The position numbers and the translations under genes are program-made. DNA of 64,000 bases from Corticium candelabrum (lineage: Eukaryota; Porifera; Homoscleromorpha; Homosclerophorida; Plakinidae): NCBI RefSeq assembly GCF_963422355.1, contig NC_085093.1, positions 5,229,018 to 5,293,017 of the forward strand. Direction: 5' to 3'. Positions 1 to 21,235 of this stretch are shown piece after piece. The stretch's first letter is position 1. Every line of letters begins with the position of its first letter. The notes beneath the pieces are model-generated. The model had not been told where the DNA came from and made no database searches. It saw only the letters and a list, made by a program, of their open reading frames with translations.

Positions 1-930
1 GCAGTGATTTAGGGAACTTGTTCCCCGCGGTTCCTACGCTTGCATGAAGTTTTTTGTGTAGAAATGATAGCTTGTAGCTTGCACAGCCATGCACACGCGC
101 TAATGAAATGTATAAAACTGTAGCGAAGTAAGACCAAGTTCACCATCAAATTTATGCAGAATGTATAGATGATATAGAAACTGTGTTTCTGATACTCAAC
201 AGTTTGTAAATTTGAAAGCGCTAGCTCACTGACGCAGATACTGTATGCAATTATATGAGATGTTTTTGCATCTAAACGTATTTAGTCAACGGTACTAACT
301 TCCCTGGCACGAATTCATATTCACTAGCACGACATCATAAAGAATGTGAAGCAAACGTTGTCATGCATAACGCATGCGTTGCATAGACACTCTTCTAGCA
401 TCGTAAATTTCTATTTGAGCAAATTTTAGTGCAATGATTAATTAGAAGAGTTTGTTTGAGTCTATATAATGACTACGTGTACAAGTATAGCAAGTAATGC
501 TAGTACTAGTAATTTATGTATAGAATCGTGTTTAATTAAACGTTTCCTTGAATGCATGTGGATTCATGCAGTACGGAAGTACCACCGCTAAATAAATAAG
601 GCAATTTAATACATGTTATAAACATTGTCATTTATCAACATACGTGGACGACCAGATGACGTCACGATAACGTCTAGAGAGCGATTTAATAATGCGAACT
701 CTTCTGATCGTGAAGCATCCTGCCGGTCTGCACTTGTCCAACTGTTTCTTTGTCGTTCTATCTATGCCAGCTAGAGCAGTGGCGTAGCACATTATGGCTC
801 TCCAATAATTGGTAAGTCATTAAATGTAGTCTTTCAACAACTGACAAGATCTTGTAAATTTTATAGCATTATCGGTTGGCCTCCTTCCAACTCTTTTGGC
901 CCATGCGACGCTATGTCGTTGCATGAACGC
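1..930. other. Intergenic DNA with no recognised gene
   Basis: AT-rich non-coding sequence. I see no open frame with coding character, no RNA gene and no repeat structure. The first recognisable element is the TCTG-headed repeat that follows. Confidence 0.6.
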
Positions 931-939
931 CTAGAGAGA

Positions 940-1450
940 CGTTGCCCCCGATATCTATCTATATATAAAGGAGAGGTGTCTGTCTGTCTGTGTGTCTGTC
1001 TGTGTGTCCGTCTGTTGGAGCGTTTCTCATAAACAGCGAGTCCGATCTCGGCCGAATTTGGCTCGCGCACGCTGAATTCATTCGAGTCAAAAGTGAGATT
1101 GTGGTCGTCTTCCTGACTTCTCTACCGACGACGCGATTTCCCGCCGATCGCACTCGTATCCGCTCGCGCGCGAATATCCCCGGAACGACGCATTGTATCT
1201 CCTTGGAATTTAGACTACCCGTTCCCCACGTCGGACGGTACGCGTCAAGCGTGTCGTTTATTGCGGGGGACGTCGGGAAATGGAAGATATTTTTGCTGAT
1301 ATCCGGGTCTTAAAAATACGCCCACAGTCGCTTGCCAGTCTACAACCGTCGAAGAGCTGCCGTGTTTGATGCACCTATTGCCCGAAATGTCAGCAACGTC
1401 TTCGAAGAAACGACGTTCAACGGGACTGTCGAGATGGCGAGAGTCGGTAC
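940..1450 (+). repeat. TCTG-headed dispersed repeat, copy 1
   Basis: The element opens with a TATC/TA-rich stretch, then TATAAAGGAGAG, a short (TCTG/TGTG)n run and a GC-richer body of about 450 bp. The same order and closely related sequence recur at 5870-6215 on the same strand. The later part of the body (about 1240-1445) recurs at 23085-23255, including the shared block CAACGGGACTG. The frames through the body are similar at protein level between copies, but each copy is open only over about 100 codons and has no recognisable domain. The TC-start and AT-rich head are reminiscent of non-autonomous Helitrons. The 3' end is not defined, so the class is uncertain. Confidence 0.6.
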
Positions 1451-1492
1451 GATTAGTGACTTCGTTAGATACGGGGAACAGATTATCCGGGT

Positions 1493-1655
1493 GCGTACTG
1501 CATGTGACTTCCAGTTTTGCTCTGATGGATTCGTCTAGCTGCACGTGACTTCATTTCAGACAACGCAATATCCGGGAGTGCTATAAGATACGTCTAACTG
1601 CACGTGACTTTATTTCATTCAACGGGACAGCGCAATATTCGAGAGTGCTATACGA
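1493..1655. repeat. Short tandem duplication, about 60-bp unit
   Basis: Two adjacent copies (1532-1587 and 1591-1655) share CGTCTARCTGCACGTGACTT near their start and GAGTGCTATA near their end. A third, shortened copy is visible just before them from about 1493 (TACTGCATGTGACTTCCAG). It lies directly downstream of the TCTG-headed repeat and may be part of that element's tail. Confidence 0.55.
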
Positions 1656-4360
1656 TTGCAAGTGTATACGCGACATTTTTATTCACTGCAATCATTCATG
1701 GCCAACATCACCTATGATACCATCAAACGCATTTTTAGATACTTTCTGCTATAGTTTCTACTTATAGAGGCGACCTGTCTCTCCTCCAATTCCGTGTTGT
1801 ATTGGCTCTATGACAAACGTGTGTGTCAACTGCGGCGCTATAAAGTGGAAAGGAGAAGCACCTGGCATGTGTTGTCCTCCGGGCGAAGCCGGGCATTGGA
1901 GCCTGTTCGTATACAAAGGCGTAGAATTTTGAAAAAATTATTTATACAAGGTCTCTTAAATTGAGTGCAACCCCACATCTCGCATCCAAATCTTTTAGGT
2001 CCAGTGACCGACGCCACTGCATGCTGCTGCAATTGTTCAGAAAGTAGTCATTTCCAATAGAGGGTAGAAAGTTTCCAGTTTTATAAAACTTTAGCACGTC
2101 AATCAGCATTTGCGTTGTCGAAATATTCGTTTCTGCACATTGAAATTGGTATATTGTAACGCTATACTATAGTATACGATACTGTTAGACAGTCATTTTC
2201 CTTTCATTTTACAACGAGAGGATGCTCCTTGCACAATCCAGCTACTCTGAAAAAGAGCTAACATTGTCTTCCGGTTTCCAGTCCAGTCCTCTATTCTGTT
2301 GTCGCAGGCATTCAAATTTACCGCTGCGAATGTAAACATCAATCTAACACATCAGCAGTCAAAAACGTAGATATACAAGACGAAAACTTACTTCAATATT
2401 TACGTTATTCGCCGTCTCCGTTTGCATTGTCTGCCCCTTTGAAACAGGCTACTCAAATCCTTTATATCGGTAGTATTCTCGCTCACACCTTTTTGTCGTA
2501 AATCAGTCGATATTTAATAGGTATAGTAGCCGCCTTGATGGAACCTCTAGGTCTTTGCTGTCGACGCGAAATTTCTTGAGGTAATCTTGACTCAAGTAGC
2601 GTTTTTTCTTCTCTCTGTTTAATCGGTAATTTCAATATTTCCTTACGCAATTACCAGATAAAATATGCAGATTTTTATCAGATACACGATTCTTTATCAA
2701 CCTGTTTGGACGAGTAAACGACAGTCAAGCGGATAATATGGCATGGAGACGTCTGCTATAAGCCTCTTATATATTTTATGAAAAAATTGACGAAAACCAC
2801 AATCCACTTTTTTCGCCTTCAAGATATTCTTGCAGTAAAAGATCGACGCCGTCTGTGCCATCTGTCTAGCCTTCGTTTATCCAGACTTTGAAACGACGCT
2901 GTTGACGTGACGTAGTTGTAAACTTCACTACGTCATGACGAGTAGTCGAGGGTATCAACTCAGCATTCGCAGCTAGAGAAAGATAGAAAGGAAACCAATC
3001 TTGTTCTTGAAATCTCGTTTCGAAAATGTTTGTTCAATTGGTGCCATGTTTACTGTTTTTCATCTTCCATATCACTTTCCCAATACGATAACTGAAAAGT
3101 GCTTCACCTACGTGTATCTACAAACTTATTCTTATGGTACTAGCAATCTCAATGGAGGCGTACCATCAGCGTCAACAACAAGAAGCACAAATTTATTATT
3201 TTTGCACATCCACTTGTGTCAACACGTGGCTCACATTCAATGCCCGTAAATTATACAGACGCAGTAAACTCTATTTTTAAATTACTTGTAGACAGTCATA
3301 AGCACACTTTATGTACCAAAATGGTATCTAGCGCGCGTCTACTTTAGCTATAATATGTGTCACATGTACAATACGTGTGATTTTAAAAGACAAGTAACGA
3401 CAGAAATATAACATTACGATAAAAAGCAGGCAACAACAAAATAGCAGTTTTAACAGAAATATGCTTAATGCAGTTATTTGCCCGGAGACATGCAGCGTCA
3501 CTGACATAGACAACAGAGGGACACTGCTCTAGAAATATGGAAGACGCACGAGACCTTACTATAATGCACAGTGGTGATCTTTAGTCGACCGAGATGTACC
3601 GAGATGTTCATGTCTAAACACTGTGTCCTTGTTTCATTGGCTTCCCGCCGTATCTTAGTCAAGATCTCGTTTGCAGCTTTCAATGTATGAGATAGACGCA
3701 GAGGAGGCGCGCGGAACTACATTAAGAAAAACGTTGTTAACCTATATAGCGATAATAGAATTTTTGACACACACCGACAGCGTCTGTAATTCAGTATTTC
3801 TATAGAAATATGAGCAATCTTTCCCTACTATAATCCCTCACGGGTGTTTGAGGAGTTAGAGTCACGACAACACTGTTGCCAAATGGTTCTGGGTTTATTA
3901 CAAATTTGCGCTTGATCCTTTTAATTTTCGTGTCTCTCTTCACGCTTTCTCGGAGCTTGCCATGTTAATATGCCTGTCAACTATTTTCTCATAATCAGCT
4001 GAGACTGTACAAAATACAGAATTAGTTAAACTCTAGCTGGACACTATGCAATCCAGACTGGTTATCGCGTGACGCTGCACCTGCCTGAACTTGCAATTGA
4101 CAATTGATTAGACAAAATGAAAGCAGAACTTGGAGAATTTGACTCTAAACTTGATATCTCAACAAACTGAGAATCAGGCACCATCGATATTAATGATAAA
4201 TTGTCTGTATGAGTGACTTAAGGCACTGTCATGATTGCCCTGAGTGCATGACACAAACGTTTGTTCTTGTCTGATGATGCCGTTAAGCATGGCAATTATT
4301 TCTAAAGAAAAAATAAGTGCTAACAGAGAATCACACAGACTGCTAACACATAGTTAGTGT
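1656..4360. other. Intergenic DNA with no recognised gene
   Basis: AT-rich sequence with only short, shadow-like open frames. No domain, splice-consistent exon chain, RNA gene or clear repeat was recognised. Confidence 0.5.
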
Positions 4361-4363
4361 TGA

Positions 4364-5731
4364 CCTTTGAAATGTAGCTTGATGTCATGTTGGTCGTTCC
4401 AGCATCAAATAATTAGAAGTTGAAAGCCTTCATTGCAGTCATCATCACTCAGATTAGTCTCGCGCAGCCATCCCTTCCCTTTTGACTTCCGTTAGCGGGG
4501 AGAGGGTCTGGTAAGTTTTCTAGATGTCTTAGTTCTGCCGACCCCAGCGTTTCATGAGGCATAAAGACGTAATGATGATGTGTTAATTGAGATAAGCGAG
4601 CAACTGATGGGAACGCACTACCAATTAGTATCCGCATGTACGGCGACGTTGCGACGTTTTTGCTTCTGTTTCTGCTGCAGGTGCTGCTGGACTTGTTCTA
4701 GATTATTTGTTCTCACTAGTTGCGTGGCTGCTTGCTATGGGCATAGTAAGAGGAGCTTGCAGGTCGTCTTCTTGTACGACAACATTGGCAGGTGAGTTGT
4801 TCTTCGGGAAATTGCATGGAGGCTTGTCATGCAGCTGCAGCGTTAGATCTAGCAACAGGACGAACAGCTTCTAGCTGTTTCCACCCCTGACGTAGCACAC
4901 TTTATTGGCTTCTGTACTGTCAAGTTTGGAAGTTGCGTAATCACGCATTTCAAATTTTCGTAGGTGAGACGTATGGCACATGCTAGTAGTTGAATGCTGT
5001 TGGTTCTCAAAGAACAACTCACCTGCCAATGCTGTCGTACAAGAAGACGACCTGCGCGCTTCTCTTACCATGCCCATAGCAAGCAGCCACGCAACCTGTG
5101 AGAGCAAACGAACTAGAACAAAGTCCAGCAGCACCTGCAACAGAAACAGAAGCAAAAACTTCGCTGCACATGCGGATACTAACTAGTAGTGCGTTCTCAT
5201 CAGTTACTCGCTTATCTCAATTAACATATCATCGTTATGTCTTTATGCCCCATGGAACGCTGGGTAGGCAGAACCAAGACATCAAAGGAACCTTACCAGA
5301 CACTCTCCCCGCCCACGGAAGTCAAAAAGGGGAGGAAATGGCTGCGCGTGACTATACTCAGATTGGGTCTTACATTGGACAAGACATTTGTACAAATCAC
5401 TGCCACGTTCATTCCATCAAAAATTCAATATTCTGTACCTGCAGATTACAAGTATAGATGCCATAGAATAACCATAGAGGCGTTTCATTTCATTCAGCTG
5501 CAAGAGAATAATAGAATACCTTGCATATATAATAATGCATTTAGTGACTATAATTCGTAAAGAAATATAGACAACTTACAAATAACACATGAATCTTTGT
5601 TTCTTGTTTCTTATCTACTTCGTGCAGAAACATTTCTGGTGCAGTGAATGCATTCCATGCGAGCTACTATTAAATTGTCCTCCTGACTGTCTTGAAATTT
5701 CTTTTGTTGTTGACAATCCAAAGTCAATAAT
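4364..5731 (-). pseudogene. Kinase remnant (copy D), exons 3-5 only
   Basis: Three blocks match, in order and orientation, exons 5, 4 and 3 of the intact kinase-Kelch gene at 58.7-61.9 kb. Exon 5 lies at about 4364-4455 and continues at 5365-5420. Exon 4 is at about 5473-5519 and exon 3 at about 5580-5731. The exon 3 block still shows the sequence around the DFG-LS motif and the conserved tail encoding KIDVYS, but with substitutions and frame breaks. Exon 5 is split by the foldback element at 4456-5355. No trace of exons 1, 2 or the C-terminal exons was found nearby, so this is a truncated fragment. It lies on the opposite strand just upstream of kinase A and is probably a relic of another duplication of the family. 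Confidence 0.75.
4456..5355. mobile_element. Foldback / long-TIR element, MULE-like
   Basis: Two arms of about 355 bp are inverted copies of each other (about 4456-4812 and 5003-5355) around a spacer of about 190 bp. The outer ends both carry CGCGCAGCCAT in inverted orientation. The element is flanked by the 9-bp direct repeat ACTCAGATT (4447-4455 and 5356-5364) and interrupts exon 5 of a kinase remnant, whose sequence resumes on the other side. Long terminal inverted repeats plus a 9-bp target duplication are the hallmark of Mutator-like elements, so a non-autonomous MULE is the best class. No transposase is encoded. The open frames in the arms (for example 5098-5457) are incidental. Confidence 0.75.
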
Positions 5732-5745
5732 ATTTTAGCAAAGAC

Positions 5746-5751
5746 ATTTAT

Positions 5752-5784
<33 letters not shown>

Positions 5785-5894
5785 ATTTTTTAGTTCAGTC
5801 TTACGTTCATTAGAATAGACAGCAGTTTTCATTAGTCTTTTGTGCTAGAGAAAGAAATTATTCAATAAAATCTATCTATCTATCTATCTATCTA

Positions 5895-5935
<41 letters not shown>
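5746..5935. repeat. TATC and TA microsatellites
   Basis: A (TATC)n run at about 5746-5785 follows the kinase remnant. A second (TATC)n then (TA)n run at about 5870-5935 forms the head of the second TCTG-headed repeat. Confidence 0.85.
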
Positions 5936-5937
<2 letters not shown>

Positions 5938-5943
5938 GAGAGT

Positions 5944-5978
<35 letters not shown>

Positions 5979-6215
5979 GTGTCCGTCCGTTGGAGCGTTT
6001 CCCAAAGACGGCGAGTCCGACCTCGGTCGAATTTGGCTCGCGCACGCCCAATTCATTAATATCGAAGGTGAGACTGTGGTCACCTTCGTGACTTCTCCCA
6101 CGACGACGCCATTTCCCGCCGATCGCACTCGCTTCCGCTCGCGCGTGAGTATCTCCGGAATGGCGCATCGTATCTCCGCCGAATTTAGACTGTCCGTTCC
6201 CGACCGTCGGCAATT
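5870..6215 (+). repeat. TCTG-headed dispersed repeat, copy 2
   Basis: Same structure as copy 1: TATC/TA tract, TATAAAGGAGAG, (TCTG)n at 5948-5980, then a body starting GTCCGTCCGTTGGAGCG. The body translates in the same frame as copy 1 with shared motifs such as ESDLGRIWLAHA and FPADRTR. The two copies diverge after about 6215. The shared frame may only reflect recent common ancestry; no known domain was recognised. Confidence 0.65.
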
Positions 6216-6358
6216 AACTTGTTTAATTAATTTTATTAAATACTTTAATGCAAAACTGGTTCTACCAAAAGCTGGATGACGCTGATCATGCGCAGTAGGA
6301 AAAGTTTATCGTTACTGCTCAGGCAACGACGCCCGTGTGGTTGTGCACCGCGAGGGTA

Positions 6359-6830
6359 CCAGAGCCGTGTATATTGATACCAGAGCCGTGTACCCGTCTC
6401 TGATTGATACTATCGACGCGTTGTATGTATGTGCAACGATTTTCTAGTGCGCATGTCTCAAAGATAGCCAAAATACACGTAAATACAAAGACGTCATACT
6501 GTGCGCTGTGTCAAAGTAGCCTGATAAGGTTTCTTCAATCTTATTTGGCAAGCATTGCGATAGGAACATTCTTTAGATCACTCCCTCGGCAGCTGGTTTG
6601 GCTGGTGGTGTCGTTACTAGAGTTGCGCCGAGAGAATCAAACGTCAGAAGACAAAGTTGATCTATGTGTTTTTCAGAGCCGTATAAACGGCTCTGGTATT
6701 TTCAGAGCCTTATATAGGGCTCTGGTGTTTTTGATAGCGTCGGCCTCCAGACCCGTGTAGCGCCGATTTACTAAGAAATGGAAACGATTTTGAATCTGCG
6801 CTACACAAGTCTGGGAAGCCGAGGCTTTTT
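6359..6830. repeat. Cluster of short inverted repeats (AGAGCCGT hairpins)
   Basis: ACCAGAGCCGTGTA occurs twice (6359-6372 and about 6381-6394). At 6674-6695, CAGAGCCGT and its exact complement flank a 4-base loop. At 6703-6724, CAGAGCC and GGCTCTG flank TTATATAG. A third pair (about 6747-6764 with 6798-6815, core CCAGACNNGTGTAGCGC) forms a longer hairpin. No gene is recognised in the surrounding 6.2-7.2 kb. Confidence 0.55.
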
Positions 6831-7213
6831 TGAGGTGATGGTCTTCGTTCGGAAAGGGAGGTGCGTATCCAGGAAACCCGACACACACTGTGTTGAAAGC
6901 AGCCCTTGATCGGCTTCAGACCAGCGCCAAAAGTAGCGAAAGTATTGCTCGCGTACGTCTAGACACGTTCGCAGTTTCGAAAAGTGTGTATACTTGTTGG
7001 TTTGTGTGCGTTTCGGTTGCGCAGCCGTTCATCGTCAAAACCGACGTAGAAAACGGCCGCCGATTGCTCTAATTAATTAACGTCTCTACTTGTGGTAACT
7101 ATGTAAGTAAAGACGTCGATACGGTTTGTAGATGTATTGATAGAAAACTTAGCTACTGTAAGCGGGTCTGATGACAGGAAATGAGTAGAGTAAACACCCG
7201 GAAACAGTTCAAG

Positions 7214-7260
7214 GATATAAAGATTATTAATTTAATTAAGGTTGAAAAACATACGGGTAA
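7214..7260 (+). promoter_or_regulatory. Putative kinase A core promoter
   Basis: A TATA-like GATATAAAG lies at about 7214-7222. About 30 bp downstream is AAACATACGGG (7247-7257), 57 bp before the chosen ATG. The same 11-mer occurs just upstream of the ATG in kinase B (49803-49813) and kinase C (61929-61939, minus strand). The spacing suggests it marks the transcription start in A; no TATA box is obvious in B or C. Confidence 0.45.
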
Positions 7261-7313
7261 GCTATGCACAGCAGAGGAGCTGGAGACATAACTATAGATA
7301 CTCAAAGTCAGCA

Positions 7314-17892
<10,579 letters not shown>

Positions 17893-18542
17893 AAAAGAAG
17901 GCCTACTTGAACAACTACTTTGTCTACATGGGAAAGTATTATGATGTTCTAGTTTGTCGGCATGCATTGAAGTGTGAAGGTTAAATTTTGTTGAGCTGAA
18001 AAATATAATCTTCATTGTCATTAATTCTTCTACAACAGCAACGTGCAGCTTTAGTTGTAGTCGCCATCTCAACAGATTTCGTACCTTTATACTTCGATAT
18101 ATGACAGTCTTCGAGGCACCAATGTTTGCATTGTTGCCGGAAATCCGTGGTGCATAATTTCTCTTATCACAAGGCTTATAATAAGCATCGTAATTCGTCC
18201 TGCTTTCTTCTAAAAGCTAAGAAGCTCTACAGAAATTCTCCAGTAGTTCGCTGTATGACAATAGTTTGTCTTAATTTATTAACAGTGACGAATCATGAGG
18301 CTCTAGCTACGCATCTGCACATTGAATCTTGGTATGAAAAATTAGTTACCATAAATCTAGCTCTAAGCAAACCGTTTTGTTTGAGCAAACAAGTTTATGT
18401 TGGTGTGTCCAAACACAAATGCCGCTGAAGTCTAAATGGTGGCGTACGTAGTTTCTAGTTTCAAATGATCGATAAAGAATTCATTTCTGAAAGAAGTGTG
18501 ATCCTTCTTTTTCTTATCTATATCTCGAGATAAGATATACCT

Positions 18543-18580
<38 letters not shown>

Positions 18581-19150
18581 GGTCAATATATATTTTCAAA
18601 CATTGAACTATTATACATCATCTAATAATAGCAACTAAATACTACCCAAGCCTATTTATGTTAATGTGGCTGTGTCTTGAAACAATCTTCTGTATTTTAC
18701 TGTCAATCACTCTAGCATTTGATCGTTGTAGACACACAGAAAACACAGAGCTCCAGTATGTCTGAAAGTTTCATGCATTTGGCTTTCCGTCTTCGTCTGT
18801 TGGTAGCTGTGAAAGTTTCTTCAAATAGTCGTCAGCTTTCTCTCTTCAACAGACAAAATGTTCGAAGACTATAGGCACAAATGTTGGTCGAAAACCTCCA
18901 GGCAAAAGCTCTTGGACGTATATTTTGATCTTCAGATTTTATTTTCTCGTTGCCGCTGCTCTCTGAGTTGTAGCTAATAAAACTTCTATTTCATTACTTT
19001 AGGATGTGCTAATGCAACATCCAATTCAAGATCCACCCTCGATGCCGAATCACGTACGACGATGTCTGATCTGTCTTCAGAATTGACATACCTTCCTCTG
19101 GGTTCTTTTATGTGATGCGAATGCAGTTGAATCAAACGGCCTGACCATGC
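17893..19150. other. Intergenic DNA with a (TCTG)n run
   Basis: No supported gene. A perfect (TCTG)n run lies at 18543-18582. The open frame at 18126-18428 has no recognisable domain, no flanking exon and ordinary non-coding composition. Confidence 0.55.
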
Positions 19151-19159
19151 TGAAACCAT

Positions 19160-20700
19160 GTTATTGCTGATTATTAGCTGGTATGGCTGATGTTATTAGG
19201 TGGTATCCATCTGATTCTCTCCCACAGTCAGACTGACCAGAATTTTGGCAGCTTAGTCTCATTAGGGATGCCAAGCGGAATTCGCACGGAAATAATGCAT
19301 GCATTGGTGATGATGGTACCCTCAAGAGCCACGCTCCTGCGCCTTTGTCTTGCAAGAACTTCATTCAAGATTGGTCTCTATTATTCGAAGATGAATTTTA
19401 ACTATAACCATTTGACAGAGATTTCATGTACTCCTCAGTCAGCCCGTGTTTTAGTTGCTTCCTGTCGTTGATATTGCATAAATCTCTGCTGATGGAACTA
19501 TTTGAATAATGTGAATTGTGGACTTCTTCAAACAATCTCTCAGTATCAGGAGTTCGTTTTTCTATTGTATGCAGGGTTAAAGCCCAACTAGACAAAAATT
19601 CAAATGGTGTATTAGATGTTAAAGCTGTAAGACCAAATCCTCCATATCTTATTGGTAAAGTTGCTTGAAGCCACTGCCTGTCTTTTAGATTACCTCTACC
19701 TACGAGATTGGTGAACGTTGATCTTGTCAGTGTGTCATGGATGGCTTCAGCGGACTCCAAAAGCCTAGGTGGAACAGTTTGTGATAGAAACTTCATCCTA
19801 ATAACATGATAGTGTCTCAGCAAGAGCATGCCACTCAGGGGATCTTGCAACTGCAACAGCTTACCACACGAATTTGATCCTGATTTTGCAACATAAGAGC
19901 AAGATTCGATGATGTACAAAGAGCTTCCTATAGATATGTCCAGGATTCTACAGCCTTAACTTGTGGCTGGTATGGAAGTTGACTGAGAGATGGTGTTAAG
20001 CAACGGTGATGCTGCACAATATATCTCACACTTATTCTCCTCTACCATGAAATCAATGTTGCTGAAAGCAGGTCTGAGCCCTTGAAATACATGAAACACT
20101 CGATCAAGACTGCCAATGACAAAAAAGGTATCGATTTAAGCCGGAACTGTTACTTCTTTGTTGTGAGACTGTAGATCTTCCAAAATGGATTGCATTGCAA
20201 TTGAAAAAACAAAGCAGGACCAAGTGGGTTTTCCTGGTGCACACCTTCTTGAAAGCTGAGAATAACCGGATGAGATCTCTGAAGATGGATCAGTGGGTTG
20301 ATGTAAGATTACTTTAGTGGAGCGTGATTGTAAATAATAGGAAACGTAGTAAGCACTTGGTTCAGCAAATGAGACCGGCGTACTGAATTAAATGCCTTCT
20401 TCATATCAGCTTTAAGTAGAATCTAGTCTTCATGTTTTTCCATAAGAGGCTGCACCTGCTGCAGCAATAGCTCTGCACTACCCTCAACTGAAACAACGTG
20501 TTGTAAGGGTGTAAAATAGTCTGTAAATTCTTTCCGCTTTGGTAAAATCGCTCTATCGGTGACTTTTGTATCATATTTCTTTAATTGATATTGCCTGAGC
20601 ATTCTCGTCCGCCTTCGGTAGAGCAATTAATATAGATGATGAGACAAGTGGCCGCATCGATATAGGCAGATATCCTGATGCTATAGCTGCACACACGGCA
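19160..20700 (-). mobile_element. Decayed non-LTR retrotransposon, copy 1
   Basis: On the minus strand, pieces in several frames match the better-preserved copy at 21.2-23.07 kb. An RT region with KAFNSV and GPALF is at about 20200-20600. A thumb/linker region is at 19398-19919 (including LPIRYGGFGLT). A C-terminal piece around GAGAWLLRVPSSP is at 19161-19364. Multiple stops and frameshifts show it is dead. A (TCTG)n tract follows its upstream end. Confidence 0.75.
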
Positions 20701-20755
20701 TGCAAATGATCAGAAGCAATGAGGCTGTTTGAAAGAGGTCGGATGTACTCATACC

Positions 20756-20756
<1 letters not shown>

Positions 20757-20801
<45 letters not shown>

Positions 20802-20818
20802 CGTTTGTCTGTCTGTCC

Positions 20819-20884
<66 letters not shown>

Positions 20885-20902
20885 TTGCCTGTCTGTCTGT
20901 CA
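20757..20902. repeat. (TCTG)n microsatellite
   Basis: About 145 bp of TCTG repeat with a few CCGT and TTTG/CCTG interruptions, between the two retrotransposon copies. Confidence 0.96.
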
Positions 20903-21235
20903 ATATATACATATTTCGTATTCGAATTAGGATAGAGTAGCAAATGACTAACTGCGTTTGTCCTACAATAAAAGCAATAGAAAACAACCAGCAACTAACT
21001 AAAATATATATTTAACTACCAATTGGTTAAACGGAATCATGTAATTCCTTTTTAATAGAATATCTACGAGTTTGGGCACTTGGCTTGTTTCGACAAGGCA
21101 TTATGATTTTCTTCAAAAATACATCGGCATTTTCAACGTTTCAATCGAATGGCAATTGTTTGACGCCAATATTCTTTAAACTCTGCCCTGTTTGATTTTC
21201 AAAGATATCCTTTGATCGTTTTGACTAGTCATCTA

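Noticed and set aside
4449..5560. Several open frames across the foldback arms, including a 119-codon one
   Set aside because: They lie in inverted-repeat arms and their neighbours are kinase pseudogene exons; no independent coding evidence.
18126..18428. 100-codon frame downstream of kinase A
   Set aside because: No domain, no promoter and no exon partner; composition is that of intergenic DNA.
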